A DNA stretch of 64,000 nucleotides from Massilia agrisoli (GCF_020831365.1 NZ_JAJHPV010000012.1:62001-126000); one strand, 5' to 3'. Positions 53,262 through 63,269 are shown, numbered from the stretch's first letter. Numbers and translations: made by a program. Notes: generated by a model not told the origin, from the letters alone.

Positions 53262-55289
53262 TCATGCAGTGCGGGGACCTTCGCCTTCGGGCCCCGCCTC
53301 AGCTTGGCGCAAAATTTCATCTCGGGAAGCAACTCCCTTCGCTACACGATCGCGAACGGCAGGATCCTCATCGTGGCCGTAGCGGTCTTCAAGCAGCTGA
53401 AACGCCGCAACGGCCTCATTCAGCCTCCCTTCCGCCTTGAGCATAAGACCTTTAATGGTCAAGCCTGCGGCGATCTTACTCCGCACACTTGGCGAATCAT
53501 CGTTCGAAAAACGTGCATACATTTCATCATATACAGCGATTGACTCATCATGTCGTCCCAACTGGCTTAAGGTAATCGTCCTACTGCTCATACTATTTGC
53601 CACCTGCTCGCGGACTGCTGGCGCAGCATCCGCCCCGAACTTCGCAAAAACAAGCTCGTAGACGGCGAGGGCCTCAGCCGCCTTGTCGAGAGTGTCCAAC
53701 GTAATGCCCTTGAAATTCAAACTTTTAGCAACCTGTTGTCGGATCGAATCAGAAGTATCGAACTCAAAGCGTTTAAAAATGAGATCGTAGACCGCTATCT
53801 CCTCACCCGGCCTTTCTGCTTTGCTGAAAGCTAATGCTTTACTGATTAGTGCCCCGACGACGCGCTCTCGCAACTTCGGAGCGTCGTCGGCGCCGAACTG
53901 GGCATCAATTAGATTGAACGTGGAAACAGCGGCGTCGAAATCTCCCTGATTAGTCAAGGTAATGCCTTTAAAGTGGAGCGCTTTCGCAACTTGCTCACGG
54001 ATATCAAGCGCCTCGTCTGAACTAAAGCGATTATACAAAGCGTCGTACACGCCTATCTCGTCGCTTAACGCCCCCATAGAACCGAGCTTAAGCGCTTTCG
54101 CGATCATTCCGCGGACAACGTATTCCCGGATTGTCACCAATACGTCATTCCCAAACTTACGATCAAGAACATCGAATGCTGCTAGAGCCTGTTCAGGCGT
54201 ACCGACATCATTTAGCGTAATAGCCTTGTAGAGCTGCCCTTTCGCTAGTTGCTCACGTACGGCGGCATCGGTGCCAAAGTCGCGATCTAACCTATCGTAT
54301 GCAGCAAGTTCCTCATCAGGTCTACCAAGACGACTTAGCGCGACACCCTTATTCACCAAGCCCCTCGCCAACTGGTCGCGCACTTCGGAACTGCCATTTT
54401 GACCAAAGCGACGATCAAGTAATTCGTAGACTGCAACCGCTTCCTCATTACGCCCGAGGGCACCTAAAGCTGATGCTCGGGCAACCAAATAACTCGCCTC
54501 CTCAGCAGGCGATACCCCAACGGATGCGTCTACGGCTGCGGTAAAGGAATCCAATGCGCTCTTCATATTCCCGTTCATGTAGAAGGAAACACCGCGTACA
54601 TAGTGGTCGTTTGCATTGAAGTCTTGCTCAGGCTTGCGCTTTAGCTCGTCACTCGCAGCCCGAATCACGGTCGTCGCTGCGACATTCGGCTCGCTTTCAC
54701 GGCTATCAAGGTTTGCATCTTGCGAATCCGGGTGCGACGAGAGATCGCGGATGAATGAGCTTGAAAGGACCATTTCCGCGGCTGCCTTTACCTGGTCTTC
54801 GGCGTCCTGAGCTGCCGCACTCACTCGCACTCGGTGCCCGTCGATCGCGGCGAGCGCAGTGGCGACCTTCTGTTCGACTTCGCTGATGAGGGCTGCAATA
54901 CCGACCGCATTGTCGCGAAACCATTCATCAGCAACCTTGCGCGCCTCACTCCGGGCGCGCGCTGTCGCGCTTACATAAGTTGCCAATCCGGCAATTACCC
55001 CAATTAACGTAATGCCGATTCCCGTCATACCAACTAAATTCCCCACCCAGGTGGTCTGCGTGCCCTGTTGAGCCACATGGGTTCCATAATCCGCTAGCCG
55101 TTTATCGTTTGCTTCTATACTCAAATGAAGCACCTGCTTATGAACAATGAGTTCATTTTCAAGTTTCTCTATCTGCGCGCGGATAACCGCAAGCTCGGCG
55201 CCCCCGCCACCTTTGTCGGGTGTCGCCGAATCAGCATGTCCTACCACACTAGAAAATATTGCCGCCGCAGCTAATGTTCGAAATGTCAT
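53262..55289 (-). CDS. Membrane-anchored TPR-array protein, accessory
   Basis: 675 residues. A signal-like N-terminus (TFRTLAAAAIFSSVVGHADSA), a coiled coil (about 33-65) and a TM helix (about 82-105) precede a long helical domain. From about residue 265 there are nine full repeats of about 43 residues and a partial tenth, with pattern REQVAKAL-x2-KG-x2-L-x-LGR-x3-EAVAVYD-x2-x-RFG-D; these are TPR-type. GC and codon use are clearly lower than in flanking genes, suggesting recent transfer. Function unknown; arrays of this kind usually bind other proteins. Confidence 0.75.
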   Translation of the reverse strand: MTFRTLAAAAIFSSVVGHADSATPDKGGGGAELAVIRAQIEKLENELIVHKQVLHLSIEANDKRLADYGTHVAQQGTQTTWVGNLVGMTGIGITLIGVIAGLATYVSATARARSEARKVADEWFRDNAVGIAALISEVEQKVATALAAIDGHRVRVSAAAQDAEDQVKAAAEMVLSSSFIRDLSSHPDSQDANLDSRESEPNVAATTVIRAASDELKRKPEQDFNANDHYVRGVSFYMNGNMKSALDSFTAAVDASVGVSPAEEASYLVARASALGALGRNEEAVAVYELLDRRFGQNGSSEVRDQLARGLVNKGVALSRLGRPDEELAAYDRLDRDFGTDAAVREQLAKGQLYKAITLNDVGTPEQALAAFDVLDRKFGNDVLVTIREYVVRGMIAKALKLGSMGALSDEIGVYDALYNRFSSDEALDIREQVAKALHFKGITLTNQGDFDAAVSTFNLIDAQFGADDAPKLRERVVGALISKALAFSKAERPGEEIAVYDLIFKRFEFDTSDSIRQQVAKSLNFKGITLDTLDKAAEALAVYELVFAKFGADAAPAVREQVANSMSSRTITLSQLGRHDESIAVYDEMYARFSNDDSPSVRSKIAAGLTIKGLMLKAEGRLNEAVAAFQLLEDRYGHDEDPAVRDRVAKGVASRDEILRQAEAGPEGEGPRTA

Positions 55290-55581
55290 TATCGTTTACC
55301 AGGAATACACATCAGGTCTGTCTACGTAATTGCACACGATAGCATTCTCGGCAGCTTCATACAACCGAGCAACAGCTTAAGAGCCGAGCGGCGCAAAACC
55401 GGCAGATGAAGTGTGGGCAATCGGTCAATCGCATTTTTTGCAAGCGAACCGCCCAAACAAACGAGCGTGTCCAATTTCATGGCCCCTTGCGTCGGTAAAG
55501 TTGGTGATAACGGCTGCGTAGGTGGAGGCCAGATGAGATAATAGCGACTCGTCACACGCGAACGTCTCCCTACCAAACCCT
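55290..55581. other. Intergenic region with no recognised element
   Basis: The 292 bases between the TPR and MBL genes carry no convincing ORF, RNA or repeat. It is a divergent region, so both promoters should lie here, but no -35/-10 pair stands out on either strand. Confidence 0.5.
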
Positions 55582-56982
55582 ATGACTCTGAGAATATCCA
55601 GGATCCTCCACGCCGGTTACGTCTTCGAGTGCGACGAAACGCGGATTGCCTTCGACCCGATTTTCGAAAATCCGTTCAGCACGAACTGCCATGCTTTCCC
55701 GGACGTGCGTTTCGACCACGAACAGATCCGGCGCGAGCGTTTCGACGCGGTCTTCATTTCGCATTTCCACGATGACCACTGCTCGCTCGACAGCCTGAAC
55801 CTGCTCGACCGCACCACGCCCATTCACATCTACTGCCTGTTCGACGAGCTATTCGACATGGTCAGGGCGCTGGGATTCGTCAACTTGTACAAGCTGGAAA
55901 CGAATGTCGCGGTGGACGTCGGACCGATCAAAGTGATTCCGCGCGAAGCGCTCGATTCCGATGTCGACTCGATGTTCCAGATCCGGGCCGGCGGGATGAA
56001 CGTGCTGAACGTGGTCGACTCGTGGATTTCCCCGGTCGCCCTTGCCGAGCTGGCGAACGAAGGGCCGTGGGACATGGTGCTATGGCCATTCCAGACGATG
56101 CGCGAGATCGAGGTGCTGGCGCCATCGCGCGCCGACGCCGCCTCGCTCGAACTGCCGGCGGAGTGGATCGACCAGTTGAAGGTGCTCAATCCCCGCTTCG
56201 TGGTGCCGAGTTCATGCCAGTTTACGCAGGAATCGTGGTCCTGGTACCGGCACAGGTTCTTCCCGATCACCTACGCGCAGTTCAAGGCGGAGGTCGAGCA
56301 CGCCTTGCCCAAGGCCCGCGTCGTCAGGCTTAATCCTTCGGTCTCAGTCGTGCTGGACGAACAGTCGCTTCAGGCTGCCGAGGCCTTGCCATGGGTCATA
56401 CCGGTCGGTGAACAGGATGTCGACTATCGCTACGACGCCACTGTCGAGCCTCCGCATACATCCGACATCGCACGCCGGTTTGCGGCACTTACGCCGGGCG
56501 AAATGCAGTCAGTCCTTGACTACTGTCGCGAGGGCTTGCTGGAGAAATACCGCGAAATGGAGCTGCCGGAAGACAGCTTCTTTGAAGCGGAGCGCATTTG
56601 GCGCCTGTCGGTCTACGATCACGCTGGAACGAAAACAGACTTTCACTACCGGGTAAAAGGCGACACCATCGCGCTTCTTGAGGATAATGCCGATCCGCTC
56701 GCCTGGACCACCGAGGTTCCGGCGGCAAAACTGTTCGCAGCGCTGACGAAGGGCGAGGCGCTCACGTCTATGTACATGCGGATCAACGATACGGTCTTCG
56801 ACGCCGATATCGACGAGAAGATCGAAGCGGCGGAACTCGTCGACGATCCGCTGATCCGTTGCCTGTTCAACGATGTATTCGGGGCCTATCAGGCAGCGCA
56901 GCTAAACAATATAAAAGGCGCCCGCAGACCAAACTGTATGTCTTCAGCTTTGCCAACACCAAACCCCAGCAAGCTTGATTGA
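55582..56982 (+). CDS. MBL-fold metallo-hydrolase with C-terminal domain
   Basis: 466 residues. A metallo-beta-lactamase fold with HFHDDH (residues 61-66) as the main metal motif, preceded by the ILHAGYVFECDETRIAFDPI strand. About 150-170 residues follow the MBL core (from about 300: RRFAALTPGEMQSVLDYCRE onward), a domain I cannot name. The last about 25 residues are encoded in AT-richer DNA and look like an extension past the natural end. Substrate unknown; the core resembles UlaG/sialic-acid-type MBL enzymes only in outline. Confidence 0.78.
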   Translation: MTLRISRILHAGYVFECDETRIAFDPIFENPFSTNCHAFPDVRFDHEQIRRERFDAVFISHFHDDHCSLDSLNLLDRTTPIHIYCLFDELFDMVRALGFVNLYKLETNVAVDVGPIKVIPREALDSDVDSMFQIRAGGMNVLNVVDSWISPVALAELANEGPWDMVLWPFQTMREIEVLAPSRADAASLELPAEWIDQLKVLNPRFVVPSSCQFTQESWSWYRHRFFPITYAQFKAEVEHALPKARVVRLNPSVSVVLDEQSLQAAEALPWVIPVGEQDVDYRYDATVEPPHTSDIARRFAALTPGEMQSVLDYCREGLLEKYREMELPEDSFFEAERIWRLSVYDHAGTKTDFHYRVKGDTIALLEDNADPLAWTTEVPAAKLFAALTKGEALTSMYMRINDTVFDADIDEKIEAAELVDDPLIRCLFNDVFGAYQAAQLNNIKGARRPNCMSSALPTPNPSKLD

Positions 56983-57195
56983 TCAAAATTGTGCCGTTAG
57001 GCAATGGATATACGTAGGCTTATGTTTGCTGATGCATCTTACGGCAGCAATACCGTTCCGATTCAAGCCTTTAAGCGCAACCGACATTCGCATATTGGCG
57101 CGCAGGTGCTACCAGCCGAAAAAGGTAGATATAGTCTCACGACTGCAAGTATCAATGCTATTCTTGCTAGAAATTAAGCCACCCTAGGTCCTAGT

Positions 57196-58512
57196 ATGCA
57201 TTCCATTCTCCAAAATGTCGTGAGCGAACTGGATCAGATCGCGACCGCCGTCAATTCAGGGATACCGAATGACGAGCCATTCAGCATTGCTCACAATAAT
57301 TGGAGCTTTCCTGGAATTACACGCCGCGAACTGGTAGCAACCGTTGAATCCTTATCCAAGCTGATTAGAGAACGTGGTTCCGACGAACTGGGTGCGCACG
57401 ACGGCCAAATCGCAGATTACGGCCGACGGCTTCAATTTCTACGATCACATACTGTTCCCCAGATATGGGGTAGCGCAGCCGCGGCAGTGCCAACATTCTT
57501 ACATACACTTGATGGCCTTCGACAAGCTGTTGAGCCAGTACTTGTTACTGACGCAGGTACTGCCGGCGATACAGTAAAGCTGACCGCGCGCATTCGAACC
57601 AGAGCGACGGCACTGGAGGCGCGACTTAATGAGGTCGAGCCGCGTTCGGCTAGACTCATCGACATGGTCACTAGGATTGAGCACGCGTATGACGCGGCAG
57701 ACCAGTTACCCGCTGATTTGGAACAGCTGGCTCAGGATCGCGCTCGAATGGCCGAGTTGCTGAAGGATGCGGAATCAGACCGTGTTAGCACGGCGGCTGC
57801 TAGAGAGACCGCCACTAAACATAGCGCGGACCTTGCAAGCAGGCTAAACGAAGCCGAGACCATACTGAAACAGTGCCATTTAGCATACGCAGCAGCGACG
57901 AGTCAAGGACTCGCGGCAGCCTTTACCGCGCGATCCAAAGCACTTGATATCTCGATGTGGATATGGGTGGGTGGATTCGTCGCCGCGCTCGCATTTGGTG
58001 CATTCGTCGGGTCGCAACGCCTGCACGAACTAAGTGAATTGATGAAGAATCCAAGTCTGACCATTGGCACCGCAATCTTGAACCTGTTGCTTGCCGCTCT
58101 TTCCCTAGGTGCGCCAATTTGGTTCGGCTGGCTTGCGAACAAACAAATCGGTCAACGTTTTCGGTTATCTGAGGACTACGCTTTCAAAGCATCTGTTTCG
58201 AGTGCTTACGAAGGCTATCGACGAGAAGCCGCGCGTTTTGACAAAGATATGGAAGCGCGGCTTCTTTCCTCCGCACTAACCCGCCTCGATGAACAACCGC
58301 TTCGCTTTGTAGAGGCAGATAGTCACGGTAGTCCATGGCATGAATTAGCGTCCTCAGACTTGATCAAGAGCGCAATGAATTCAGTTCCAGGGTTCACCGA
58401 AATAGTTCGAGAGTCAGCTAGAGACGCTTTAGGTGCGTTGAAGTCAGTCGCGCCCGCTGCGAAGGACTCAACACGAAGTCAACTAAACGACTCGAATTCG
58501 CCCGTTTCATGA
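57196..58512 (+). CDS. Coiled-coil protein with two TM helices, accessory, unknown function
   Basis: 438 residues. N-terminal region about 1-125 with WSFPGITRRELVATVESLSK, then a long coiled coil (about 130-225), two TM helices (about 254-273 and 291-314) and a cytoplasmic-type C-terminal domain with YAFKASVSSAYEGYRREAAR and SALTRLDEQPLRFVE. I recognise no named family. Low GC and distinct codon use set it apart from flanking genes; both this and the TPR protein are membrane-anchored helical proteins of one AT-richer segment. The start has only a weak AGG upstream. Confidence 0.7.
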   Translation: MHSILQNVVSELDQIATAVNSGIPNDEPFSIAHNNWSFPGITRRELVATVESLSKLIRERGSDELGAHDGQIADYGRRLQFLRSHTVPQIWGSAAAAVPTFLHTLDGLRQAVEPVLVTDAGTAGDTVKLTARIRTRATALEARLNEVEPRSARLIDMVTRIEHAYDAADQLPADLEQLAQDRARMAELLKDAESDRVSTAAARETATKHSADLASRLNEAETILKQCHLAYAAATSQGLAAAFTARSKALDISMWIWVGGFVAALAFGAFVGSQRLHELSELMKNPSLTIGTAILNLLLAALSLGAPIWFGWLANKQIGQRFRLSEDYAFKASVSSAYEGYRREAARFDKDMEARLLSSALTRLDEQPLRFVEADSHGSPWHELASSDLIKSAMNSVPGFTEIVRESARDALGALKSVAPAAKDSTRSQLNDSNSPVS

Positions 58513-58586
58513 TTAGAGCTAGTCGAGGAAAGCGAACACTTGGCCCGAGCACTCTCGAATATTGACAGGTATCCTCGGCCAGATCG

Positions 58587-58928
58587 TTATACCTTCCTGA
58601 CAAACTCCGACTTCAGGCTCATTGCACCAAAACCCTCGATCTTGCAGTCGATGTCATGGTCGCTATCGACCAGGCGGATGTTCTTGACCTTCGTGCCCAT
58701 CTTGACGGTGCCGCCGGAGCCCTTGAGCTTCAGGTCCTTGATCACGGTGACAGTGTCGCCGTCCTGCAGCACGTTGCCAGATGCGTCGCGGTAGACCTTG
58801 GCGCCCTCTTCCTGCGCGCCGGCCACCTGCGCCGTCCATTCATTGCCGCATTCCGGGCAGACCAGCTGGGCGCCGTCTTCGTAGGTGAACTCTGAATTGC
58901 ACTTCGGGCATTGAGGTAATGCGGTCAT
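58587..58928 (-). CDS. yjdM: Zinc-ribbon protein YjdM (PhnA family)
   Basis: 113 residues. N-terminal zinc ribbon with CPKC and CPEC, then the PhnA core [20 protein letters not shown] and [13 protein letters not shown], closing with [10 protein letters not shown]. The family (E. coli YjdM) was once thought to be a phosphonoacetate hydrolase, but that activity is not shared; function is unclear. The ATG at 58928 starts the zinc ribbon; the reading to 58973 adds a non-homologous leader. Confidence 0.93.
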   Translation of the reverse strand: MTALPQCPKCNSEFTYEDGAQLVCPECGNEWTAQVAGAQEEGAKVYRDASGNVLQDGDTVTVIKDLKLKGSGGTVKMGTKVKNIRLVDSDHDIDCKIEGFGAMSLKSEFVRKV

Positions 58929-58974
58929 CTTGTTATCCTGGCGATCATAAGAAAGCGCAAGTATACCCTCCACC

Positions 58975-60159
58975 TCAGCGCCGGTACGTGTAACGCCTCC
59001 ACAGCGCCTCCGCAGGACCCTGGTCGTGGCCGGACATCCACCACCGGCTCACGAGAACCTGGGCCAGCATGATCGCCGCGCTCAGCCCCATCAATTCGGC
59101 CCGCGACAGTACTGCACCAAGACCCAGTCCGTACGCCTGCAGCAGCAATCCGCACGCCAGCGACTGGCCAAGGTAGTTGGTCAGCGCCATGCGCCCGACC
59201 GGCGCGAGCCATCGTGCCACAGCGTCCATCGCACGCTGGCCAGCGAGCATGAATACGGCCACGTAAGCCGCAGCCAGCGCCGGCCCCGCAAGTTCGAGGA
59301 CGAGCGATGCCATATGCACCGATCGGGAAGACGTTTCGGGTTCGAGCGCCCAGCTCAGTGCTTCGTAGCCCCACCAAACGTTAAGGGGAAGCGCGATGAA
59401 TACGCCAACAAGCAGGATGCGGCGCCACAGCGCCCGGTGCTGCTCGGGATGCGTCAGCCATCCAAGCTGCACAGCCGCCACGCCGAGCAGGAACAGCAGC
59501 GCAATGCGGGGTACGAACAGCCAGAAACCACCGATGTTGAGGCCGAAATCTCCGATCCGCGCCATCGTCACCTCAAGCCATCGACCATGCGTGTATACCT
59601 CGTTGGCGAGCAGCGCTTCAGCCGCAGTCTCGGCGCCGTACTCCGGCATGTTGGCGATCGTCGCCATGATTCCGGCCGTCAGGAGCAGCATGGCGACGTT
59701 GACGATGACGGCGAACCTGATCGACCGGCGCACTTCCGGCCACGATTCCCCCGCCCGCCGCAGCAGCCAGAACGCCGTCAGCGCGTACGACGTTAGAATG
59801 TCGCCAAACCACAGCAAGGTACCGTGCAGCACACCCACCACGAGCAGCCACTTCAGCCTGCGAAGGTAAATCGCCTTCGCGCCCTCCAATCCCGATTTCT
59901 GTTCGAGCGAACGCATTTGCAGCGAGAAGCCAGCGCCGAACAGGAAGGCGAAGATGGGATAGAACTTCTGCTCCGCAAACGCCGCGGCGAAGAACACGGC
60001 GAGACGGTCGCCGGTGGTAGCCGATGGTTCGACGACGCCATAGCGCAGCGCTGTATAGCCGTAGACGAAACCCCAGACGTTAATCAGCAGGATGCCGAAC
60101 ACCGCAAGCCCCCGCAGCGCGTCGATCCGCGCCGATCGTGTTGATGACGGTGCGCCCAT
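58975..60159 (-). CDS. DUF418 integral membrane protein
   Basis: 394 residues with about ten TM helices. It begins with [20 protein letters not shown] and [16 protein letters not shown], both hallmarks of the DUF418/YeiB family; the C-terminal DUF418 part includes [20 protein letters not shown]. These acyltransferase-3-like proteins have no proven function. The ATG overlaps the stop of the FAD oxidoreductase gene (TAATG), making it last in a four-gene operon. Confidence 0.88.
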   Translation of the reverse strand: MGAPSSTRSARIDALRGLAVFGILLINVWGFVYGYTALRYGVVEPSATTGDRLAVFFAAAFAEQKFYPIFAFLFGAGFSLQMRSLEQKSGLEGAKAIYLRRLKWLLVVGVLHGTLLWFGDILTSYALTAFWLLRRAGESWPEVRRSIRFAVIVNVAMLLLTAGIMATIANMPEYGAETAAEALLANEVYTHGRWLEVTMARIGDFGLNIGGFWLFVPRIALLFLLGVAAVQLGWLTHPEQHRALWRRILLVGVFIALPLNVWWGYEALSWALEPETSSRSVHMASLVLELAGPALAAAYVAVFMLAGQRAMDAVARWLAPVGRMALTNYLGQSLACGLLLQAYGLGLGAVLSRAELMGLSAAIMLAQVLVSRWWMSGHDQGPAEALWRRYTYRR

Positions 60160-61436
60160 TACTGGCGCATCCAGTCGCGCAATTCGTAGTACCAGTAGGT
60201 CAGCTGCGCCGCAAACAGGCCTGCGCGACCGCCCGCGTGCGGCAGCCCCCACTGGTTGAAGTTAGCCAGCGTGCTCCCGTCACCGCGTAGCGCCGCCGCC
60301 AGCAGTTCGCCGGCCAGCGTCGTCGGCCCCACGCCGTGGCCGCCGAACCCCATGCCGTACCAGAGGCCTTCAGGCAGCCGGCCAACTTGCGGCATGCGAT
60401 GGCGGCCGTAACTCATCATGCCGCTCCACGCGTAATCGACCCGCGTGCCAGCCAGTTGCGGATACACCTTGAGCATGTCCTGCTGGAGCAGGCGCGCGAC
60501 CTCGGCGGGTTTCCGGTCGCGGATCGCGATGCGGCCACCCCACAGCAGGCGTGTGTCGGCCAGCGGCCGGTAATAGTCGAACGCAAAGCGCGTGTCGTAC
60601 ACGGCGGCGCCGGTACGTACCGACTCCTGAAGGCGCTCGCCCAGCGGCTCGGTGGCCATCACGTAGGTCGCAATCGGCAAAACCGCGCCGCCAAGGCGCG
60701 GATACAGGCGTTCGATGTAGCCGCCGCAGCAGACCACGACGTCCTTCGCGCGCACGGCTCCAGCCGCGGTCTGCAGCAGCCAGCCATGGCCTTCGCGCGA
60801 GATGCGCGCGACCCTGCTGCGCTCATGCACCGCGACACCCAGTCCGGCCAGCGCGCGGGCCAGGCCCTGGGCATATTTCAGGGGATGGAAATGGAAAGCC
60901 GACGGCTCGAACAGTCCGCCGAAGTATCGCTTGGTGCGCAGCCGGTCGCCAAGCTCGGCGCGGCCGATGCGCTGCCATTCCACGCCGAGGCGGTCGGCCA
61001 TGAAGCGCTGCTGCTCGTCGAGGATGCGGTCGTCGTCGAACCAGTTGGCGAGGATGACGCCCTCGTAGCGCGCGTCGCAGTCGATGGCGTAGCGCCCGAT
61101 GCGCTCGCGGATCTGTTCGACGGCGGCCAGCGTCAGCCGGTACAGCGCCCTTCCCGCCTCCTCGCCCGCGCTGTCAAGCAAGGCGCGCTCGCCGAGCGAA
61201 AAGCCGCCGAACACAAAACCGCCGTTACGGCCCGAAGCGCCGTGCCCGATCGCCTCTCCTTCGAGCAGCACGATGTTGGTCTCGCCGCGCTCCGCCAGCG
61301 ACAGCGCGGTGGCCAGCCCTGCAAAGCCGCCGCCGATGATGCAGACCGCGGTCTCGACGTTCCCTTCAAGTGATGGATAAGAATCGCCTGCCGACGTAGC
61401 CTGGTAAAAGCTGTGCGCCGGCAGCGTGTCAGCCAT
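60159..61436 (-). CDS. FAD-dependent amine/amino-acid oxidoreductase (DAO family, PuuB-like)
   Basis: 425 residues. Rossmann FAD motif AVCIIGGGFAGLATALSLAE, then GEAIGHGASGRNGGFVFGG, and C-terminal MGFGGHGVGPTTLAGELLA. The layout fits gamma-glutamylputrescine oxidase-like enzymes of the D-amino-acid-oxidase family, which oxidise an amine with release of ammonia and hydrogen peroxide. Substrate unproven. Overlaps the S66 peptidase gene by eight bases. Confidence 0.88.
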   Translation of the reverse strand: MADTLPAHSFYQATSAGDSYPSLEGNVETAVCIIGGGFAGLATALSLAERGETNIVLLEGEAIGHGASGRNGGFVFGGFSLGERALLDSAGEEAGRALYRLTLAAVEQIRERIGRYAIDCDARYEGVILANWFDDDRILDEQQRFMADRLGVEWQRIGRAELGDRLRTKRYFGGLFEPSAFHFHPLKYAQGLARALAGLGVAVHERSRVARISREGHGWLLQTAAGAVRAKDVVVCCGGYIERLYPRLGGAVLPIATYVMATEPLGERLQESVRTGAAVYDTRFAFDYYRPLADTRLLWGGRIAIRDRKPAEVARLLQQDMLKVYPQLAGTRVDYAWSGMMSYGRHRMPQVGRLPEGLWYGMGFGGHGVGPTTLAGELLAAALRGDGSTLANFNQWGLPHAGGRAGLFAAQLTYWYYELRDWMRQ

Positions 61437-62346
61437 GCGCTACCGTCGGGTAGTCGCTCATGGTCAGCGTGAAGCCCGCGTCGTTCGATACCAGCCGTGC
61501 GTGCGCGCCAAACGGAATCGTCACGCGGGTGCGGCCGTGCCCGAACGGCAGGCCGGTCAGCACCGGCACCGGCATCACGCCGCGCAGGTAGTCGACCATC
61601 ACGTCGAAGTTGTAGCCGTTGTCGGCCGCGGTGATTCCGTAGGACGAGAAGTCGCCCAGCACGATCGCCTTCTGGCGCTCGATGACGCCAGCCTGCAGCA
61701 GCTGCAGCAGCATGCGTTCGATGCGGTACGGATGTTCGTTGACGTCTTCGAAGAACAGGATGCCGTCGTCGATCTTCGGGAAGTAGCTGGTGCCAAGCAC
61801 CGACATCACCATCGCCAGGTTGCCGCCCCAGATCGTGCCGCTCGCTTCCACCGATGGATTGCCTGGCGCCGCAACCTCGATACGGTGGGTCGGCCCGGCC
61901 AGGCACCTCCAGAAGTCGTCCAGCGTGTAGCCGTCAGGTTCGGCGGCGCCAAAGTCGGGATAGAACATCGGTCCCGCATAGCTTTTCGCGCCCGTCTTCG
62001 CCATCAATCCCATCTGGAAAGCGGTGAAGTCGGAGAAGCCGACAAAGATCTTGCCGCTGGCGGCCATGGTCTCGAAATCGATGCGCGGCAGCAGGCGCGT
62101 GAGGCCATACTGCCCGCGCAGCGCCATCACGACCTCGACATCGGGGTCGCAGGCGGCCGCCTGCAGCTGCGCCAGGCGCGCTTCATCGGTGCCGCCAAAA
62201 CGCTGGAAGGCCCGGGCCGTGTCGAAGTAGTTGTGGACGACGTGGCCGCGCGCTTCGAGCATCTGGATGCCGCGGGCGATTGCCGCGTCGTCGAGGGTGC
62301 ATCCGCTGGGCGCAACGATGCCGATACCTGGTTTTGATGTGATCAC
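61429..62346 (-). CDS. S66-family peptidase (LD-carboxypeptidase/MccF)
   Basis: 305 residues. Catalytic Ser in VGFSDFTAF, Glu in FFEDVNEHPYRIERML and His in GLPFGHGRTRV fit the Ser-Glu-His triad of S66. Members cut L,D bonds in recycled murein tetrapeptide, or detoxify microcin C (MccF). The GTG start overlaps the stop of the hydrolase gene (GTGA); no ATG is near. Confidence 0.9.
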   Translation of the reverse strand: MITSKPGIGIVAPSGCTLDDAAIARGIQMLEARGHVVHNYFDTARAFQRFGGTDEARLAQLQAAACDPDVEVVMALRGQYGLTRLLPRIDFETMAASGKIFVGFSDFTAFQMGLMAKTGAKSYAGPMFYPDFGAAEPDGYTLDDFWRCLAGPTHRIEVAAPGNPSVEASGTIWGGNLAMVMSVLGTSYFPKIDDGILFFEDVNEHPYRIERMLLQLLQAGVIERQKAIVLGDFSSYGITAADNGYNFDVMVDYLRGVMPVPVLTGLPFGHGRTRVTIPFGAHARLVSNDAGFTLTMSDYPTVAHG

Positions 62347-63269
62347 TGTTTTTCGAAAAGCCGTGGTGTTGGGTCGGCTTCCATCTTACCGTGCGCATGC
62401 GCGTCGATCAAGGCAAGCAGCCGCTCGATCAGCTGGTCGGGCAAATCGTGCCCCATGCCCTCGATGATCTCCAGCCGCGCGCCGGAAATGTGGCGCGCCA
62501 CGTCGATGCCGCAGGCGACGGGAATCAAGGGGTCGGCCGCGCCGTGGATGACCAGGCTGGGCACCCGGATGGCTTCGAGCCGCGCGGTCAGGTCGCCGGC
62601 CGCCGCTACCGCGACCATCTGGCGCGCGATGCCCGCGCCGCTGACGTTGCGCCGGATCGCGCGGGCTATGTTGTCGCGCAATTGCTTTTCGGGCGTTGGG
62701 TAGGCCGGGCTGCCGATCACCTTGTAGATGTTGGCGGTGTGCTCGATGATGGCTTCCATGTCGCGTGAATTGCGCGGGCGGCGCATCATCACGGCACGCG
62801 CCTCGCGCGTCGGCCCCGGCAGGCCGCGGCGCCCGCTGCTGGACATGATTGCCGTCAGGCTGAGGATGCGGTCGGGATACTTGGCGGCCATGATCTGCGC
62901 GATCATCCCGCCCATCGAGGTTCCGACCACGTGCGCCTTGGCCACGCCCAGCGCGCGCAGCACGCCGCGGGCGTCCTCGGCCATGTCGTCGAGCGTGTAG
63001 GCGGTTTTGATCGGCCAGCGCAGCAGCGATTTGAGGTAGGTGAGCCAGAGATTGGGCGTGCCGGCGTGGTCGAACTTGGTTGACAGCCCGCAGTCGCGGT
63101 TGTCGAAGCGGATGACGTAGAAGCCCTGCTCGACCAGTCCTTCGACGAAATCGTCGGGCCAGGCGATCAGTTGCATGCCGAGGCCCATGATCAGCAGGAT
63201 GGGGACGTCCTTCGGGTCCCCTGCAGTTTCGTAGGCCAGGCGGATGCCGTTCGACTTCAAGGTAGGCAT
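62343..63269 (-). CDS. Alpha/beta hydrolase
   Basis: 308 residues. ILLIMGLGMQLIAWPDDFV (oxyanion-hole region), RFDNRDCGLSTKFDH, elbow GTSMGGMIAQ, the acid in VIHGAADPLIPV and His in GMGHDLP make a complete Ser-Asp-His triad. Related to haloperoxidase/esterase-like enzymes; substrate unknown. First gene of the operon running left to DUF418; its promoter must lie in 63270-63375. Confidence 0.9.
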   Translation of the reverse strand: MPTLKSNGIRLAYETAGDPKDVPILLIMGLGMQLIAWPDDFVEGLVEQGFYVIRFDNRDCGLSTKFDHAGTPNLWLTYLKSLLRWPIKTAYTLDDMAEDARGVLRALGVAKAHVVGTSMGGMIAQIMAAKYPDRILSLTAIMSSSGRRGLPGPTREARAVMMRRPRNSRDMEAIIEHTANIYKVIGSPAYPTPEKQLRDNIARAIRRNVSGAGIARQMVAVAAAGDLTARLEAIRVPSLVIHGAADPLIPVACGIDVARHISGARLEIIEGMGHDLPDQLIERLLALIDAHAHGKMEADPTPRLFEKQ

